A stretch of 64,000 nt of DNA from Candidatus Enterococcus murrayae (GCF_017315985.1 NZ_JAFLVR010000072.1:30066-94065), one strand, 5' to 3'; positions 45,795-54,932 are shown, counted from the stretch's first letter. The notes: a model not told the origin generated them from the letters alone. A program made the numbers and translations.

Positions 45795-46691
45795 ATGGAA
45801 AATATCAGTACACTGAATTCGCAAAGTTCCTTGCAACTTTCCAAAACAATCCAAGATTTTGCTCTCGCTGCAGATTTTGGCTCGGTCATTGTTGACATAC
45901 ATGGAAAGGAAACTTCCGACCTGTATAACTTCTCCCCTTTTTGTCAGATAATGCGTTCTAAGCCAGAGTTCAAATCTCTTTGCCAAAAATGTGATGCCTT
46001 TGGAGGCTTGGAGGCCTCAAAAAATGGTAACCCTTGTATTTATCGTTGCCATGCCGGACTTACAGATATTTCATTACCTATTATTCGCAATAATCAATTA
46101 ATCGGCTTTGCATTATTTGGCCAAGTAGAGATGACTGATGACGCTGAGAACCCATTTACCCGTATCCATCCGATCGTTACTCACTGGGAATCTTCCCCAG
46201 AATTACGTCAAGCGAGAAAGAAAGTCAAGACTGTCAATACGACTCAAATTGAATCCGCGGCTGCCTTATTAAAAACAATTGGCGATTACCACTTTAATGA
46301 TAATGATCCACGAGAGCAGATTAAATTTAACTTTCACTCGAATAAAAAAGAAACAAAAGACCCTATAAACTCAAAAAATGATGAAATTCGTAAAGCTATT
46401 TCTTATATCGATACCAATCTAACCACCAATTTAACCCTTGAGGATGTTGCTAACCATGTTTACCTGAGCCAATTCTATTTCAGCCGTTTATTCAAAAAAG
46501 AAATCGGTGTCAGCTTTATTACCTATTTGAATCAACAAAGAATTGAACAGGCAAAAGTTCTTTTAACTCAGTCGAGCCTTAGTATCAAGTCTATTTCACA
46601 AAATATCGGCTATTCGCAAACCAGCTATTTCTGCAAAATATTTAAGGAACTTGTTGGCATGACTCCCGTCAATTATCGGAAAATAAAATAG
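45795..46691 (+). CDS. pocR: PocR, AraC-family activator of the pdu locus
   Basis: A 298-residue regulator: an N-terminal PocR sensory domain (about 10-165) with cysteine pairs CQKC and CIYRC, then a C-terminal AraC-type double helix-turn-helix (about 195-298). PocR proteins sense the diol and activate pdu genes. It is divergent from pduA with 282 bp between. AGGAGG precedes the ATG. A cobalamin riboswitch transcript points at its 3' end from the opposite strand. Confidence 0.93.
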   Translation: MENISTLNSQSSLQLSKTIQDFALAADFGSVIVDIHGKETSDLYNFSPFCQIMRSKPEFKSLCQKCDAFGGLEASKNGNPCIYRCHAGLTDISLPIIRNNQLIGFALFGQVEMTDDAENPFTRIHPIVTHWESSPELRQARKKVKTVNTTQIESAAALLKTIGDYHFNDNDPREQIKFNFHSNKKETKDPINSKNDEIRKAISYIDTNLTTNLTLEDVANHVYLSQFYFSRLFKKEIGVSFITYLNQQRIEQAKVLLTQSSLSIKSISQNIGYSQTSYFCKIFKELVGMTPVNYRKIK

Positions 46692-46703
46692 CCTCTATAC
46701 TAA

Positions 46704-46729
46704 ACAGTCGAATTTCGGCTGTTTTTTTT
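46704..46729 (+). terminator. Terminator of pocR
   Basis: ACAGTCGA/TCGGCTGT followed by eight T, 12 bp after the stop codon. Confidence 0.85.
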
Positions 46730-46827
46730 ACAACAGCTAGCTTATTTTCGTATGCATCCGATTTACCATCATCAATGATTTCTTTTTTCGCTATATGACT
46801 AATAAACAGTGGAACTCGCAAAAAAAA

Positions 46828-46852
46828 GTGAGGTGTCTGGAAGACACCTCAC
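46828..46852 (-). terminator. Expression-platform terminator of the cobalamin riboswitch
   Basis: An 11-bp stem GTGAGGTGTCT/AGACACCTCAC is followed on the reverse strand by T8 (opposite 46820-46827). It ends the riboswitch transcript before pocR when the terminator forms. Confidence 0.88.
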
Positions 46853-46864
46853 CAAATAAACGTC

Positions 46865-47060
46865 ACTTGGACTATTCATGGTGAAATAATTCTCCCAATA
46901 CAATTATCTCGGCAAAAGTAGAGGTATCCTGACTTCGCTTCATCCTCCATCTCGCCTTCCCGAAAGTGGCCTATTGAGATTTTGTCCGCGCATACAGTAG
47001 AAAGGGTCTGCCAAGGATTCGCACCTTGTTCCCTGCTCCAAATGCTCTTATTCAATTATT
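46865..47060 (-). promoter_or_regulatory. Cobalamin (B12) riboswitch antisense to pocR
   Basis: Read on the reverse strand it contains the conserved cobalamin-aptamer blocks in order: GGGAACAAGGTGCGAATCC, GGCAGACCC, CTACTGTATGCG, GGCCACT, GGGAAGGCGAGATGG, and the B12-box-like AAGCGAAGTCAGGATACC. A consensus promoter lies just upstream and a terminator downstream; no gene follows on this strand except the complement of pocR. The layout equals the Listeria aspocR riboswitch, where B12 causes termination and relieves pocR of antisense RNA. Confidence 0.93.
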
Positions 47061-47069
47061 CACGAGTAC

Positions 47070-47098
47070 ATGATAACTCAGAATAGATATGTTGTCAA
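47070..47098 (-). promoter_or_regulatory. Promoter of the cobalamin riboswitch transcript
   Basis: On the reverse strand TTGACA (47093-47098), a 17-bp spacer, and TATCAT (47070-47075). The -35 box contains the pduV stop codon, so the riboswitch RNA can be made apart from pduUV. Confidence 0.75.
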
Positions 47099-47535
47099 AA
47101 CTCATTTGTTAATAAGAATTCTTTCAAATCTGTAATGCCTGATTTATTTATGGAAGATAATGAAAATATTTTTTTAGCACCAGCTAATCGTAATCTTTTT
47201 TGCGCCAGCTCAAACTCAGCTGGACTATGCTCCAAATCAGTCTTCGTAATGATCCCGATCATCGGTTTCGTAAAGCGCGAAGAAAAACAAGGAGGAAAAT
47301 AATTCTGTTTACTCGCAATGCTTTGAACGAGAGCAATACAATCAGCTTCAACTGCCGAGCTTACTAAAGCATTGTAGTAAAAACGATTTTCCATGAATTC
47401 CCCCGGTGTATCAATCACATTATCGGTAAAATAAACCTGCTGTGTTTTATGATATTTGATTTCCCAATCATTAAGAATCTGCATCAAGGTTGTTTTTCCA
47501 GAACCCGTCTCTCCAATAAAAATGACACGCTTCAT
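47095..47535 (-). CDS. pduV: PduV, GTPase-like microcompartment protein
   Basis: A 146-residue small P-loop protein of the PduV/EutP family. GETGSGKTTL (about 7-16) is the Walker A loop, DTPGEF fits the G3 site and TKTDLEH the G4 site. PduV is associated with the outside of microcompartments and their movement. It follows pduU after 2 bp. The riboswitch promoter overlaps its stop codon. Confidence 0.9.
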   Translation of the reverse strand: MKRVIFIGETGSGKTTLMQILNDWEIKYHKTQQVYFTDNVIDTPGEFMENRFYYNALVSSAVEADCIALVQSIASKQNYFPPCFSSRFTKPMIGIITKTDLEHSPAEFELAQKRLRLAGAKKIFSLSSINKSGITDLKEFLLTNEF

Positions 47536-47537
47536 AT

Positions 47538-47888
47538 TTATGTCCTGGTGATTTCTGCAACATCAAAATCTAAAATCGTTGCCAGTGAATTTGTTACTTG
47601 CTTCAATGCGAATTCTACAGAGGATACTTCCCCGATGATCACCACTGCTCCACTAAAACGATCCATAAAACCAATCGAAACATTCCCTGATTTTTTGGCA
47701 ATATCCGCGCCAATTATTGATGCTTCACTTGGCGTAATCGTTAAGATTCCGATCGCATTACCGGTATGTTCAAGTCCAAGCTTTTCAAAAACCTCCTGAT
47801 TGGCATGAGGGATCAAATGAGCAAGTGTGACCTGTTTCCCCGGAACATATTCTTGAATGGAACGCTCAATATTTCTTTTTTCACTCAT
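47538..47888 (-). CDS. pduU: PduU, circularly permuted BMC shell protein
   Basis: A protein of about 116 residues with the permuted BMC fold: an N-terminal strand segment [18 protein letters not shown] that forms the beta-barrel cap, then BMC core. The open frame extends to 47957, but the match to PduU starts at the ATG at 47888; the ribosome binding site there is weak. It forms a separate unit with pduV, beyond pocR. Confidence 0.88.
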   Translation of the reverse strand: MSEKRNIERSIQEYVPGKQVTLAHLIPHANQEVFEKLGLEHTGNAIGILTITPSEASIIGADIAKKSGNVSIGFMDRFSGAVVIIGEVSSVEFALKQVTNSLATILDFDVAEITRT

Positions 47889-47926
47889 AACAGTCACTCT
47901 CACTTTCATAAAAAGTTTAGCATAAA

Positions 47927-47971
47927 AAAATAGCATAGTTTTGTTCTGATACAACAAAATTATGCTTTCAG
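47927..47971 (-). promoter_or_regulatory. Candidate PocR boxes upstream of pduU
   Basis: A 12-bp inverted repeat CATAGTTTTGTT/AACAAAATTATG with a 7-nt centre. On the reverse strand the half near 47927-47949 reads TCAGAACAAAACTATGC then TATTTT, close to the box at 45685-45709. Confidence 0.4.
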
Positions 47972-47985
47972 ATTTTTTGATAAAA

Positions 47986-48016
47986 AAAGCCTCTGCCGCT
48001 TTTGGGCAAAGGCTTT
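47986..48016 (-). terminator. Terminator of ackA
   Basis: AAAGCC...GGCTTT stem with internal pairing, followed on the reverse strand by seven T. Confidence 0.85.
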
Positions 48017-48021
48017 ATTGC

Positions 48022-49218
48022 TTATTTACTTAGACGTTCAACGTCGCGAGCAATCATTACTTCTTCGTCGGTTGGGATAACATAAACTTTCACACGAGAA
48101 TTTTCAGTTGAAAGTTCTGCTTCTTTGCCGTGGATGCTCTTGTTGATTCCTTCATCAATCTCAATACCGAACCAAGTCATATTTTCTAAAACCATGCGAC
48201 GAACAGGATCCGCATTTTCTCCAACACCAGCAGTAAATACGATTGCATCTACACCATTCATCACTGAAATGTATTGAGCGATATATTTACGAATACGGTC
48301 ACAATAGATATCCAACGCTAATATCGCATCTTCGTTGCCTTCTTCAGCACCAGTTTCGATATCACGCATATCGCTTGAGATGCCTGTTAGACCCAATACG
48401 CCCGATTTTTTATTCAAGACATCGATCATTTCGTTGATATCTTTAATTCCTGCTTTTTCCATCAAATATGGAAGTAATGAAGCATCGATATCCCCTGCAC
48501 GTGTCCCCATCGTCAAACCAGCTAATGGTGTGAAGCCCATTGATGTATCCACTGATTTGCCACCTTCAACAGCAGTCACAGACCCGCCGTTTCCGATATG
48601 AGCTGTAATGATTTTTGTTTCCTCGATTGGTTTGCCTAGCAACTTAGCAGCGCGCTCTGAGACATAGCGATGACTCGTTCCGTGGAAACCATATTTACGA
48701 GCAGAATAGTTATCATAATATTCTTTAGGAATACTGTATAAGAAATTAGTCGCAGGCATTGTTGCATGGAAAGAAGTATCAAAAACAGCCACACTCGTTA
48801 CATTTGGTAAAATATGGCGGAAAGCTTTGATTCCCATTGCATTAGCCGGATTGTGTAATGGCGCAAACTCGCTTAGCTCTTCAATTTTTGCTAAGACATC
48901 GTCATCGATCAAAACAGAATCCTTAAAGTATTCCCCACCAGCTACTACACGATGACCAACACCAGTAATTTCATCAAACGACGCAATAATTTTTAGTTCA
49001 AGCAATTGATCTAATAACATTTGAACCGCAACTTCATGGTCTTTAATATCCAAAATTTGTTCAAATTTTTGTCCATCGCCATATTTGATTGTGAAGATTG
49101 AATCATTCAAGCCGATCCGTTCAACGATCCCCTTTGCGATGACTGATTCTTCAGGCATTTGATAAAGCTGCCATTTTAGACTTGAACTACCTGCATTGAT
49201 TGCAATTGTTTTTGACAT
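48022..49218 (-). CDS. ackA: Acetate kinase (housekeeping)
   Basis: A 398-residue acetate kinase with [22 protein letters not shown] and [11 protein letters not shown] motifs. It interconverts acetyl phosphate and acetate with ATP. Its place after the comG operon and methyltransferase gene is the usual one in enterococci and streptococci, so this is the core copy; the pdu copy is at 30124-31308. It has its own terminator. Confidence 0.94.
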   Translation of the reverse strand: MSKTIAINAGSSSLKWQLYQMPEESVIAKGIVERIGLNDSIFTIKYGDGQKFEQILDIKDHEVAVQMLLDQLLELKIIASFDEITGVGHRVVAGGEYFKDSVLIDDDVLAKIEELSEFAPLHNPANAMGIKAFRHILPNVTSVAVFDTSFHATMPATNFLYSIPKEYYDNYSARKYGFHGTSHRYVSERAAKLLGKPIEETKIITAHIGNGGSVTAVEGGKSVDTSMGFTPLAGLTMGTRAGDIDASLLPYLMEKAGIKDINEMIDVLNKKSGVLGLTGISSDMRDIETGAEEGNEDAILALDIYCDRIRKYIAQYISVMNGVDAIVFTAGVGENADPVRRMVLENMTWFGIEIDEGINKSIHGKEAELSTENSRVKVYVIPTDEEVMIARDVERLSK

Positions 49219-49265
49219 TTTAACTCTCCTTTATAATTGGATTCCCTTTTGCTCACTTGAGCAGT

Positions 49266-50273
49266 TTATAAATTAGAAGACTTCCAGTCCTCGAATTTTT
49301 TAAAGAATTCTGTTACTTTGGTTGGATCTTTTAATGACGGAAGGTGAACCAATAACACTTTTTCTGCTTGTTCAGCCGTCTCACCCTTTTTCTGAAGCAA
49401 TAAAATACTTTTGCGTGAATGCTCTGATATAAATAATTCATCTGGCAGTTGAATGATTCCTTGCAGCAATACTTCATTCTTCAACCATTTTTGCAATAAC
49501 GGTCCTTGCTCTGTTTCAAGGAAATTACTTGGCACTAAAAACAGGCCAAAGCCATCTGGTTTAACATAATTCATCGCTTGCTCCATCAATAGATGATGCG
49601 CATAGCTATGTTCCTTTTCAGAGTGAGTCGCAAATTTTTCGGCCTGCTGGTCATTCGGGTAATAGCCCACTGGCAGATCACCGATAACATAATCAACTGG
49701 ATCGACTAATAAGTCTTGCAGACTATCCTGATGGAACAATTTGATTTCTTCATCCATTAACAGACTATCCGAAGCAGCAATCGCGAGCAGCGTTTCGTCA
49801 TTATCTACGCCGATCCCCTTAACAGAATAATTCGCCGCTTGTAGATTAATCAGTGTCGTCAGTAAAAGATTTCCCATACCGACAGTAATATCTAAAATTT
49901 CTAATGGTTGTTCCTTTTTCAATGTCAACTGTTCAATCAAAAAGACAAATAAAAAACCAATACTATCAGGCGTCAATTGATGATTGGGCTGTAAACCTTC
50001 AGTTTTTGAACCTTTTAGTAAAACCAATTGCGTTAATTTGCGCCAATCTTCTTTCCCTAACTCTAATCCCAAAAGTTTTTGATAAAGTGTCTCTACTTTT
50101 TTTACAGTAGCTTCATCTGGCTGTTGATCAAGCACACGTACTTTTGCATTGTCAACTAAGTTCTCCGTATTTTCGATGTAAGCGTCAAAAAAAGAAGTAC
50201 TTAGTGAATGTTGCAACGCGATGATCGCTTCTTCCATCAAAGAAAAAGCTGTTTCTATTTTTTCTGGATTCAT
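49266..50273 (-). CDS. Class I SAM-dependent methyltransferase next to comG
   Basis: About 335 residues. A helical N-terminal domain (1-110) is followed by a Rossmann methyltransferase core with DITVGMGNLLL as SAM-binding motif and the catalytic-type IGDLPVGYYP, an NPPY-like sequence of N6-adenine methyltransferases. The gene lies between comG and ackA in many lactic bacteria; its substrate is unknown. GAGGTG lies before the ATG at 50273; a GTG at 50285 is rejected. Confidence 0.85.
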   Translation of the reverse strand: MNPEKIETAFSLMEEAIIALQHSLSTSFFDAYIENTENLVDNAKVRVLDQQPDEATVKKVETLYQKLLGLELGKEDWRKLTQLVLLKGSKTEGLQPNHQLTPDSIGFLFVFLIEQLTLKKEQPLEILDITVGMGNLLLTTLINLQAANYSVKGIGVDNDETLLAIAASDSLLMDEEIKLFHQDSLQDLLVDPVDYVIGDLPVGYYPNDQQAEKFATHSEKEHSYAHHLLMEQAMNYVKPDGFGLFLVPSNFLETEQGPLLQKWLKNEVLLQGIIQLPDELFISEHSRKSILLLQKKGETAEQAEKVLLVHLPSLKDPTKVTEFFKKFEDWKSSNL

Positions 50274-50439
50274 CTTGCACCTCACTAACTAATATAACAC
50301 TCACGATACCTGTTCTATTTTAGCGGACATGTTCCAATTAATCAATCGCTTTCTTTCTTTTATTATTGATTTTCTAATTCAGCATAAAAGTATCCTTTAC
50401 AATATATCTGCCGATATTTGCTTGATCTCATGACCTATA

Positions 50440-50841
50440 TCAGTTCGAGGAATTTGATGTGCTATTTTTTTCATAAAAATGATATGTTTTCTTTTTAATT
50501 TTCACTATAATCTTTAATTGAGTCTGTTCTGTTTCAAAGGTTATCTCGCCTTTGTTGAACATCCACGTGCCTTTTTTAGCATTCAATTTGGGATAATCTG
50601 CTAGAAAAAGTTCTTTCGCGATTTTTGCCTGATACAGTTGCTCTGTTCGTGACACTAAATCTGCTGTTTGGTGATAGCTGGTCGTTAAATTCAGCACTAA
50701 AAAGCTAAATAAAAAAATAGCCAAAAGCACAGAGAGCAATACTCCGCCTTGGCTATTCAAAGATCCATGTACCTTCTTTTTGTTTTCCATCAGTGAACGT
50801 AACGACAAAATCCACTCCATGATTTTTTTCTTGGCAAACAA
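50440..50841 (-). CDS. comGG: ComGG-like competence pilus minor pilin
   Basis: A protein of up to 133 residues with one hydrophobic N-terminal helix (about 33-55) and a small soluble domain; no clear prepilin cleavage site. Position after comGF identifies it. It overlaps the end of comGF by about 89 bp if the first ATG is used; an ATG at 50790 would reduce this to 38 bp, and no site decides. Confidence 0.7.
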   Translation of the reverse strand: MFAKKKIMEWILSLRSLMENKKKVHGSLNSQGGVLLSVLLAIFLFSFLVLNLTTSYHQTADLVSRTEQLYQAKIAKELFLADYPKLNAKKGTWMFNKGEITFETEQTQLKIIVKIKKKTYHFYEKNSTSNSSN

Positions 50842-51175
50842 ACTGCTTCACTCCTGTCAATAATGGCTGGTTCCCGCCAGATTGTCTTTTGATAATTCTT
50901 TTATTGACCTTCTGTATGTTTAATGGAACCATTTTCCCTTTATCTTCTATTTTAGTTAAGATTTCATGTTGCGTAGCAGCTATGTAGTCTGCATCAGCTA
51001 ACTCATTATCTAATTGAAGTAAAAATATTTCCCATTCCAGCTGATGATACCCGCTCAACGCCTGTTCCATTTTATGGGCATGCTGGATAAGACCCGATAG
51101 CAGCAAAATAATGCCGCTAAGCATCAATAGCGCAACTAAACTTTCTAATAATGTAAAGCCGTTACTCCTTAACAA
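50753..51175 (-). CDS. comGF: ComGF-like competence pilus minor pilin
   Basis: A 140-residue pseudopilin with the prepilin signature GFTLLESLVALL right at the N-terminus and one hydrophobic helix. The ComGF C-terminal fold follows. Gene overlaps on both sides mark a coupled operon. It belongs to the type IV pilus-like DNA-uptake machinery. Confidence 0.82.
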   Translation of the reverse strand: MLRSNGFTLLESLVALLMLSGIILLLSGLIQHAHKMEQALSGYHQLEWEIFLLQLDNELADADYIAATQHEILTKIEDKGKMVPLNIQKVNKRIIKRQSGGNQPLLTGVKQFVCQEKNHGVDFVVTFTDGKQKEGTWIFE

Positions 51176-51437
51176 TCAGAATCCCTCCTTGTTGATTTGA
51201 TGCTCGTCCTTCTTCTAAGGAAACTTCGATCTGGGATTTTTCCGGCTTTACAGAATGCAGACGACAACGTCGCGTTTCAGTGTAAAGATCGCGATAATTT
51301 GTGAGACTGCTCAGTCGTTGCTGACTCTCCATCTGCATCTCAACTGTCACCTCTACATAACTGGAAACAATCACCATTAAAATTGCTAGACTAATCAAGC
51401 TCTCTAACAAAATATATCCCTTTTCATTTCCGCTCAA
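51162..51437 (-). CDS. comGE: ComGE-like competence pilus minor pilin
   Basis: A protein of about 91 residues with the prepilin motif GYILLESLISLAIL near the N-terminus. The frame is open to 51551, but the prepilin signal fixes a late start. GGGGAG lies 8 nt before a TTG at 51437; a GTG at 51446 is the alternative. It overlaps comGD and comGF. Confidence 0.75.
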   Translation of the reverse strand: MSGNEKGYILLESLISLAILMVIVSSYVEVTVEMQMESQQRLSSLTNYRDLYTETRRCRLHSVKPEKSQIEVSLEEGRASNQQGGILIVKE

Positions 51438-51891
51438 ATCGACCACTCCCCATTTGAAATTGATAGGTGATTGGACCACCATCAGAAAAAACAACCTTGG
51501 GGATGTTCCCATTCCCCGGCTGATCAGTAGAAATATTCCCTTTGCCGGCACTAAAAAAAATGGTGTCCTTGCTTTCTAGTTGAATTGACTGCGGAAGCTT
51601 TAACTGTTTCCATGCTAGTTCCGTGTGAATAGTATAAAATATGATCATTTGTTGATTTTTATGAAGCTCTATACGAGTGCCGCGATGATCTGTAATAGCC
51701 ACTTGCTGAAGATGCAAAACTGATTTCTCAAATTGATAGTAGAAAAAAGTCTTTTCCAGCTGCTGCTGCCATTTTTTAAGTGCTACTGTTGGCAATAAAA
51801 CAAAACTACAAACCAGTAAGAGTACAATTAACGCTTCAACTAAAGTGAAACCAGCTTTATTATTTCCCTTTATCCCGCTCATAGGCTTCAT
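51424..51891 (-). CDS. comGD: ComGD-like competence pilus minor pilin
   Basis: A 155-residue pseudopilin with AGFTLVEALIVLLL after a 14-residue leader and a hydrophobic helix. GGAG lies 7 nt before the ATG, inside the end of comGC (overlap 32 bp). It takes part in assembly of the DNA-uptake pilus. Confidence 0.85.
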   Translation of the reverse strand: MKPMSGIKGNNKAGFTLVEALIVLLLVCSFVLLPTVALKKWQQQLEKTFFYYQFEKSVLHLQQVAITDHRGTRIELHKNQQMIIFYTIHTELAWKQLKLPQSIQLESKDTIFFSAGKGNISTDQPGNGNIPKVVFSDGGPITYQFQMGSGRFERK

Positions 51892-52132
51892 ACTGCTTCT
51901 CCTTCACATAGCCTTGATCAATTAATTCTTGTTTGCTAGGTGCTCTACCGTGATCTAACTCAAAAACTTCAATTTGGGTCTCGACAACTTTTGCGATAGC
52001 CGAATCACTCTTCTTTGTCGCACTATCCTTTTGATTGATCAACTTAGGAACAAAGAGCAGCAACAGCAAACTAATAATGAAAAGCACAACTAACATTTCT
52101 AACAATGTAAAACCGGATACTTTCTTTTTCAC
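51860..52132 (-). CDS. comGC: ComGC, major competence pilin
   Basis: A 90-residue major pseudopilin. The leader KKKVSG is followed by the prepilin cleavage motif GFTLLEMLVVLFIISLLLLL and the family segment ETQIEVFELDHGRAPS. ComGC forms the pilus shaft that binds DNA. It overlaps comGB by 4 bp and comGD by 32 bp. Confidence 0.93.
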   Translation of the reverse strand: MKKKVSGFTLLEMLVVLFIISLLLLLFVPKLINQKDSATKKSDSAIAKVVETQIEVFELDHGRAPSKQELIDQGYVKEKQYEAYERDKGK

Positions 52133-53142
52133 AAGATTCCCTCCAAATTCGTTAAAGGCAGGAGCATCGTTAAGTACAAACTAACTATTAAAAGTGCCAC
52201 GATCAAGAAAACAAGGGGCTGCAGCCAAGAACATAAGAATTCTAATTGATTAAAAAAGCGGCGCCAGACTAATTGACTGTAGGTTAATAATTCTTTAGCC
52301 AAATTCCCTCGGGCTTCGCCTTGGAAAACAATTCGGCTGAATTCTTTTGTTAAAAAAGGATACTTTTCTATTTCCTCCGCTAGGGTATTCCCCTGAGCTA
52401 AACGAACTTTCAGATCAGCAGCCATTTCCTGCATTAATGATTTGCCTTCAATTACTAGCAAACATTCAATTATTTGATTCAACTCTAAGCCTTGCTGAAA
52501 AAGCTTTCCCCACTCCAAAGCAAAATAAGCAGAATAATAATTGCTGAATAATGTACCGATCAAAGGTATTCTTGCTAAATAACCAAATCTAGCTAAATAA
52601 GTATGGCGCTTTCCAAAAGACCGCCAACACAAAAGAAGGAATAGTAAAAAAGCAATCATTCCCAATCCAATAACCGGTACTGATTCAATCAACTGTACTG
52701 AAAAATCCCCTGCTCGTATCATTCCGCTAGCTAACAATTGCGGCAATAGAAAAAAACGCATTCCTAACAAAATTACTATTAAAAATATTAGTAAAAGAAG
52801 CGGATAAGAAACGGCTTTGAGAAAATTTTCTCGTTGACGCTGCACTAATCTCATTTGTTCCGCAATACCTAATAATGTTTGCGCTAAGTCCCCGTGAGAT
52901 TCAGCCAATTCAATTTGTAAAATCTGATCATTCGAATAATTCAATTGGTTAAAGCTCATGGCTAAACTTTTTCCTTGATGAAGATCCCGTTGAACCGAAT
53001 CTAAAATTAATGGAAGAAAAAGATTTGCGTTAACAAAAAAATCGAAAGACTGCTGTAAGCTGAAGCCGTTTTCCAATAAATCGCCTAATAGATGAACAAA
53101 ATCAATTCGTTGCTTTCTAGTTAATTTGGTTCTATTCCACAC
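52129..53142 (-). CDS. comGB: ComGB, competence pilus platform protein
   Basis: About 337 residues, GspF/PilC family, with two repeated cytoplasmic domains and three to four membrane helices (near 115-140, 165-185 and at the C-terminus). It anchors pilus assembly. The frame is open to 53163; a GTG at 53142 lies about 10 nt after AGGAGG and is preferred. It overlaps the comGA end. Confidence 0.88.
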   Translation of the reverse strand: MWNRTKLTRKQRIDFVHLLGDLLENGFSLQQSFDFFVNANLFLPLILDSVQRDLHQGKSLAMSFNQLNYSNDQILQIELAESHGDLAQTLLGIAEQMRLVQRQRENFLKAVSYPLLLLIFLIVILLGMRFFLLPQLLASGMIRAGDFSVQLIESVPVIGLGMIAFLLFLLLCWRSFGKRHTYLARFGYLARIPLIGTLFSNYYSAYFALEWGKLFQQGLELNQIIECLLVIEGKSLMQEMAADLKVRLAQGNTLAEEIEKYPFLTKEFSRIVFQGEARGNLAKELLTYSQLVWRRFFNQLEFLCSWLQPLVFLIVALLIVSLYLTMLLPLTNLEGIL

Positions 53143-54053
53143 GCCTCGAGACCCTCCTCCCAAGTAAATAGCAGGTCATCATGATAAAATCGATAGCTAG
53201 TTAATAAGCCAATCGTTTCATTGAGCGACAAAAGCTCCTGATAAACAATTCCCTGTAAACATTCCTTGAGTAGCGAAGCTTCACCGCCTAGCTCTATTAT
53301 CCTTGCGTGAGCAGTTTCTAAACTGGCAGCATGCAAAGTCGCGAAAACGCAATGTCCTGTCAGGGCTGCTCTGATTGCACCTTGAATTGTCTTCGTATCA
53401 CGTATCTCTCCAATGATTAATACATCCGGATGGTGTCTCAAGGATAATTTGATCAATTCGTCATAGCTCTGGTAAATTTTTTCGTTTACCTGCAACTGCA
53501 GGAAATCGGGTTCTTCAATTTCTACTGGATCTTCTATGGTCAGTACACGCCCCTCTATTTCTCTTGCCAACTTATACATCAAAGTCGTCTTACCTGAACC
53601 AACAGGGCCGCAAAACAAGTAAAGCCCTCTCCTCTTTACCTGCTTTTGAAGGATGCTCAATTGCTCTGGTAGATGATAAACTTCTTTGCTATGACCAAAT
53701 TGATGTAAAAAACGAATAACTAAACTTTCACGATGCAAATAATCTCCTACGGTAGAAAGCCTTAACCTTTGTTCCCCATGAGGCAAGGAATAGGAGATCG
53801 CACCCAATTGTGCCTTTCTTTTTTCGCTAACATCCATTTGACCCAGATACTTAAAACGATTAATCAGCTGCAATGCAGTAACCACACACATTTCATTTTT
53901 AACATAGGATAGATTTGAGTCTTCACGCTCATAGAAGGAGCCTCGGCGAAAAAAGTAGCGGTACTTCTCTCCCTGAGGTAATAAATATAAGTCTTGCATC
54001 TGATGCTCGAAGCCGTACTGAATCAATTCGTCTGAAAGCTGTTCGATCTCCAT
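53121..54053 (-). CDS. comGA: ComGA, competence pilus ATPase
   Basis: About 310 residues, GspE/PilB-type ATPase with Walker A GPVGSGKTTL, Asp box LTIEDPVEI, Walker B region VLIIGEIRD and the His box GHCVFATLHA. It powers pilus extension in DNA uptake. GAGG lies 8 nt before the ATG at 54053; a GTG three codons earlier is rejected. It is the first gene of the comG operon; no ComK/SigX-type promoter was recognised upstream. Confidence 0.93.
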   Translation of the reverse strand: MEIEQLSDELIQYGFEHQMQDLYLLPQGEKYRYFFRRGSFYEREDSNLSYVKNEMCVVTALQLINRFKYLGQMDVSEKRKAQLGAISYSLPHGEQRLRLSTVGDYLHRESLVIRFLHQFGHSKEVYHLPEQLSILQKQVKRRGLYLFCGPVGSGKTTLMYKLAREIEGRVLTIEDPVEIEEPDFLQLQVNEKIYQSYDELIKLSLRHHPDVLIIGEIRDTKTIQGAIRAALTGHCVFATLHAASLETAHARIIELGGEASLLKECLQGIVYQELLSLNETIGLLTSYRFYHDDLLFTWEEGLEACGIEPN

Positions 54054-54107
54054 TCCTTTCACCTCAAAAATAATATACGTAAAAAAAATTGATGGCTTTA
54101 AAAAAAA

Positions 54108-54136
54108 GAAGATGAATCAAAAAAAGATTCATCTTC
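54108..54136 (-). terminator. Terminator of trmB
   Basis: An 11-bp stem (54108-54118/54126-54136) with a 7-A loop, followed on the reverse strand by T-rich sequence. Confidence 0.85.
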
Positions 54137-54145
54137 GTTAAATAT

Positions 54146-54805
54146 CTATTTTTCAGTTTTAGTCTTATCTTGAAAGCGTGCTTCGACTCGGTAAATACGC
54201 TGACCTCTATTCGAAAATTTTTCTTCATACTCAGTCATGATATTTCCTTCATAGGAGCTCTCATGTAAATCCAGCCACACTTGCTCAAGAGTCATACCGT
54301 ATTTTGAAAAGCTGCTCAAGGAGTATTCAAATAGTCCTTGATTATCTGTTTTAAAATGGATTTCTCCCATTGGACGCAAGATTTCTTCATCTACTGTTAA
54401 AAAACTCGGCGATGTTAGGCGACGTTTCTCGTGTTTTTTCTTTGGCCAGGGATCTGAGAAGTTCAAGTAAATTTGATCAACTTCACTATCAGCAAAATAA
54501 TTGGTCAATTCTGATCCATCAACGTGCAATAGCTGTAAATTAGGCAATTCTGCTTCAACCAGCTTGTCCAATGCCATTGAAACCACACTGACCTGCATCT
54601 CTACACCAATGTAATTGATTTCTGGATGCGCTGCAGCCATCCCAGTGATAAATTGTCCTTTCCCCATTCCGATTTCAATATGGATCGGGTGATCATTTCC
54701 GAAGCGTTCAGACCAGCGTCCTTTCCATGCTTCAGGGTCTTGCACTACATATTCAGGGCGAGCTGCCAGCATTTCGGCTGCGCCCGGACGATTTCTTACT
54801 CGCAT
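54146..54805 (-). CDS. trmB: tRNA (guanine-N7-)-methyltransferase
   Basis: A 219-residue SAM-dependent enzyme that methylates G46 in t[14 protein letters not shown] is the SAM motif, and the [16 protein letters not shown] segment is the TrmB signature. The start codon follows a GGAGG. It stands as the first gene after the comG operon in a conserved order with a phosphotransferase gene upstream. Confidence 0.95.
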   Translation of the reverse strand: MRVRNRPGAAEMLAARPEYVVQDPEAWKGRWSERFGNDHPIHIEIGMGKGQFITGMAAAHPEINYIGVEMQVSVVSMALDKLVEAELPNLQLLHVDGSELTNYFADSEVDQIYLNFSDPWPKKKHEKRRLTSPSFLTVDEEILRPMGEIHFKTDNQGLFEYSLSSFSKYGMTLEQVWLDLHESSYEGNIMTEYEEKFSNRGQRIYRVEARFQDKTKTEK

Positions 54806-54932
54806 TGTCTTCCTCCAAAAATTCTATCTTAAATGTATTCTTTTCGTACCGCATACGCTCCAGCTAATTCTTCTCTTTCTACTAGAAAAGCTCATTAAAA
54901 ACCTTAATTCCTGCGGCTCGCAAAAAAGAAAA

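Noticed and set aside
46740..46815. Possible further copy of the two-hairpin repeat between pocR and the riboswitch terminator
   Set aside because: Only short blocks (GTATGCAT, GTGGAACTCGCA) resemble the element; the arms are not complementary and the spacing is wrong.
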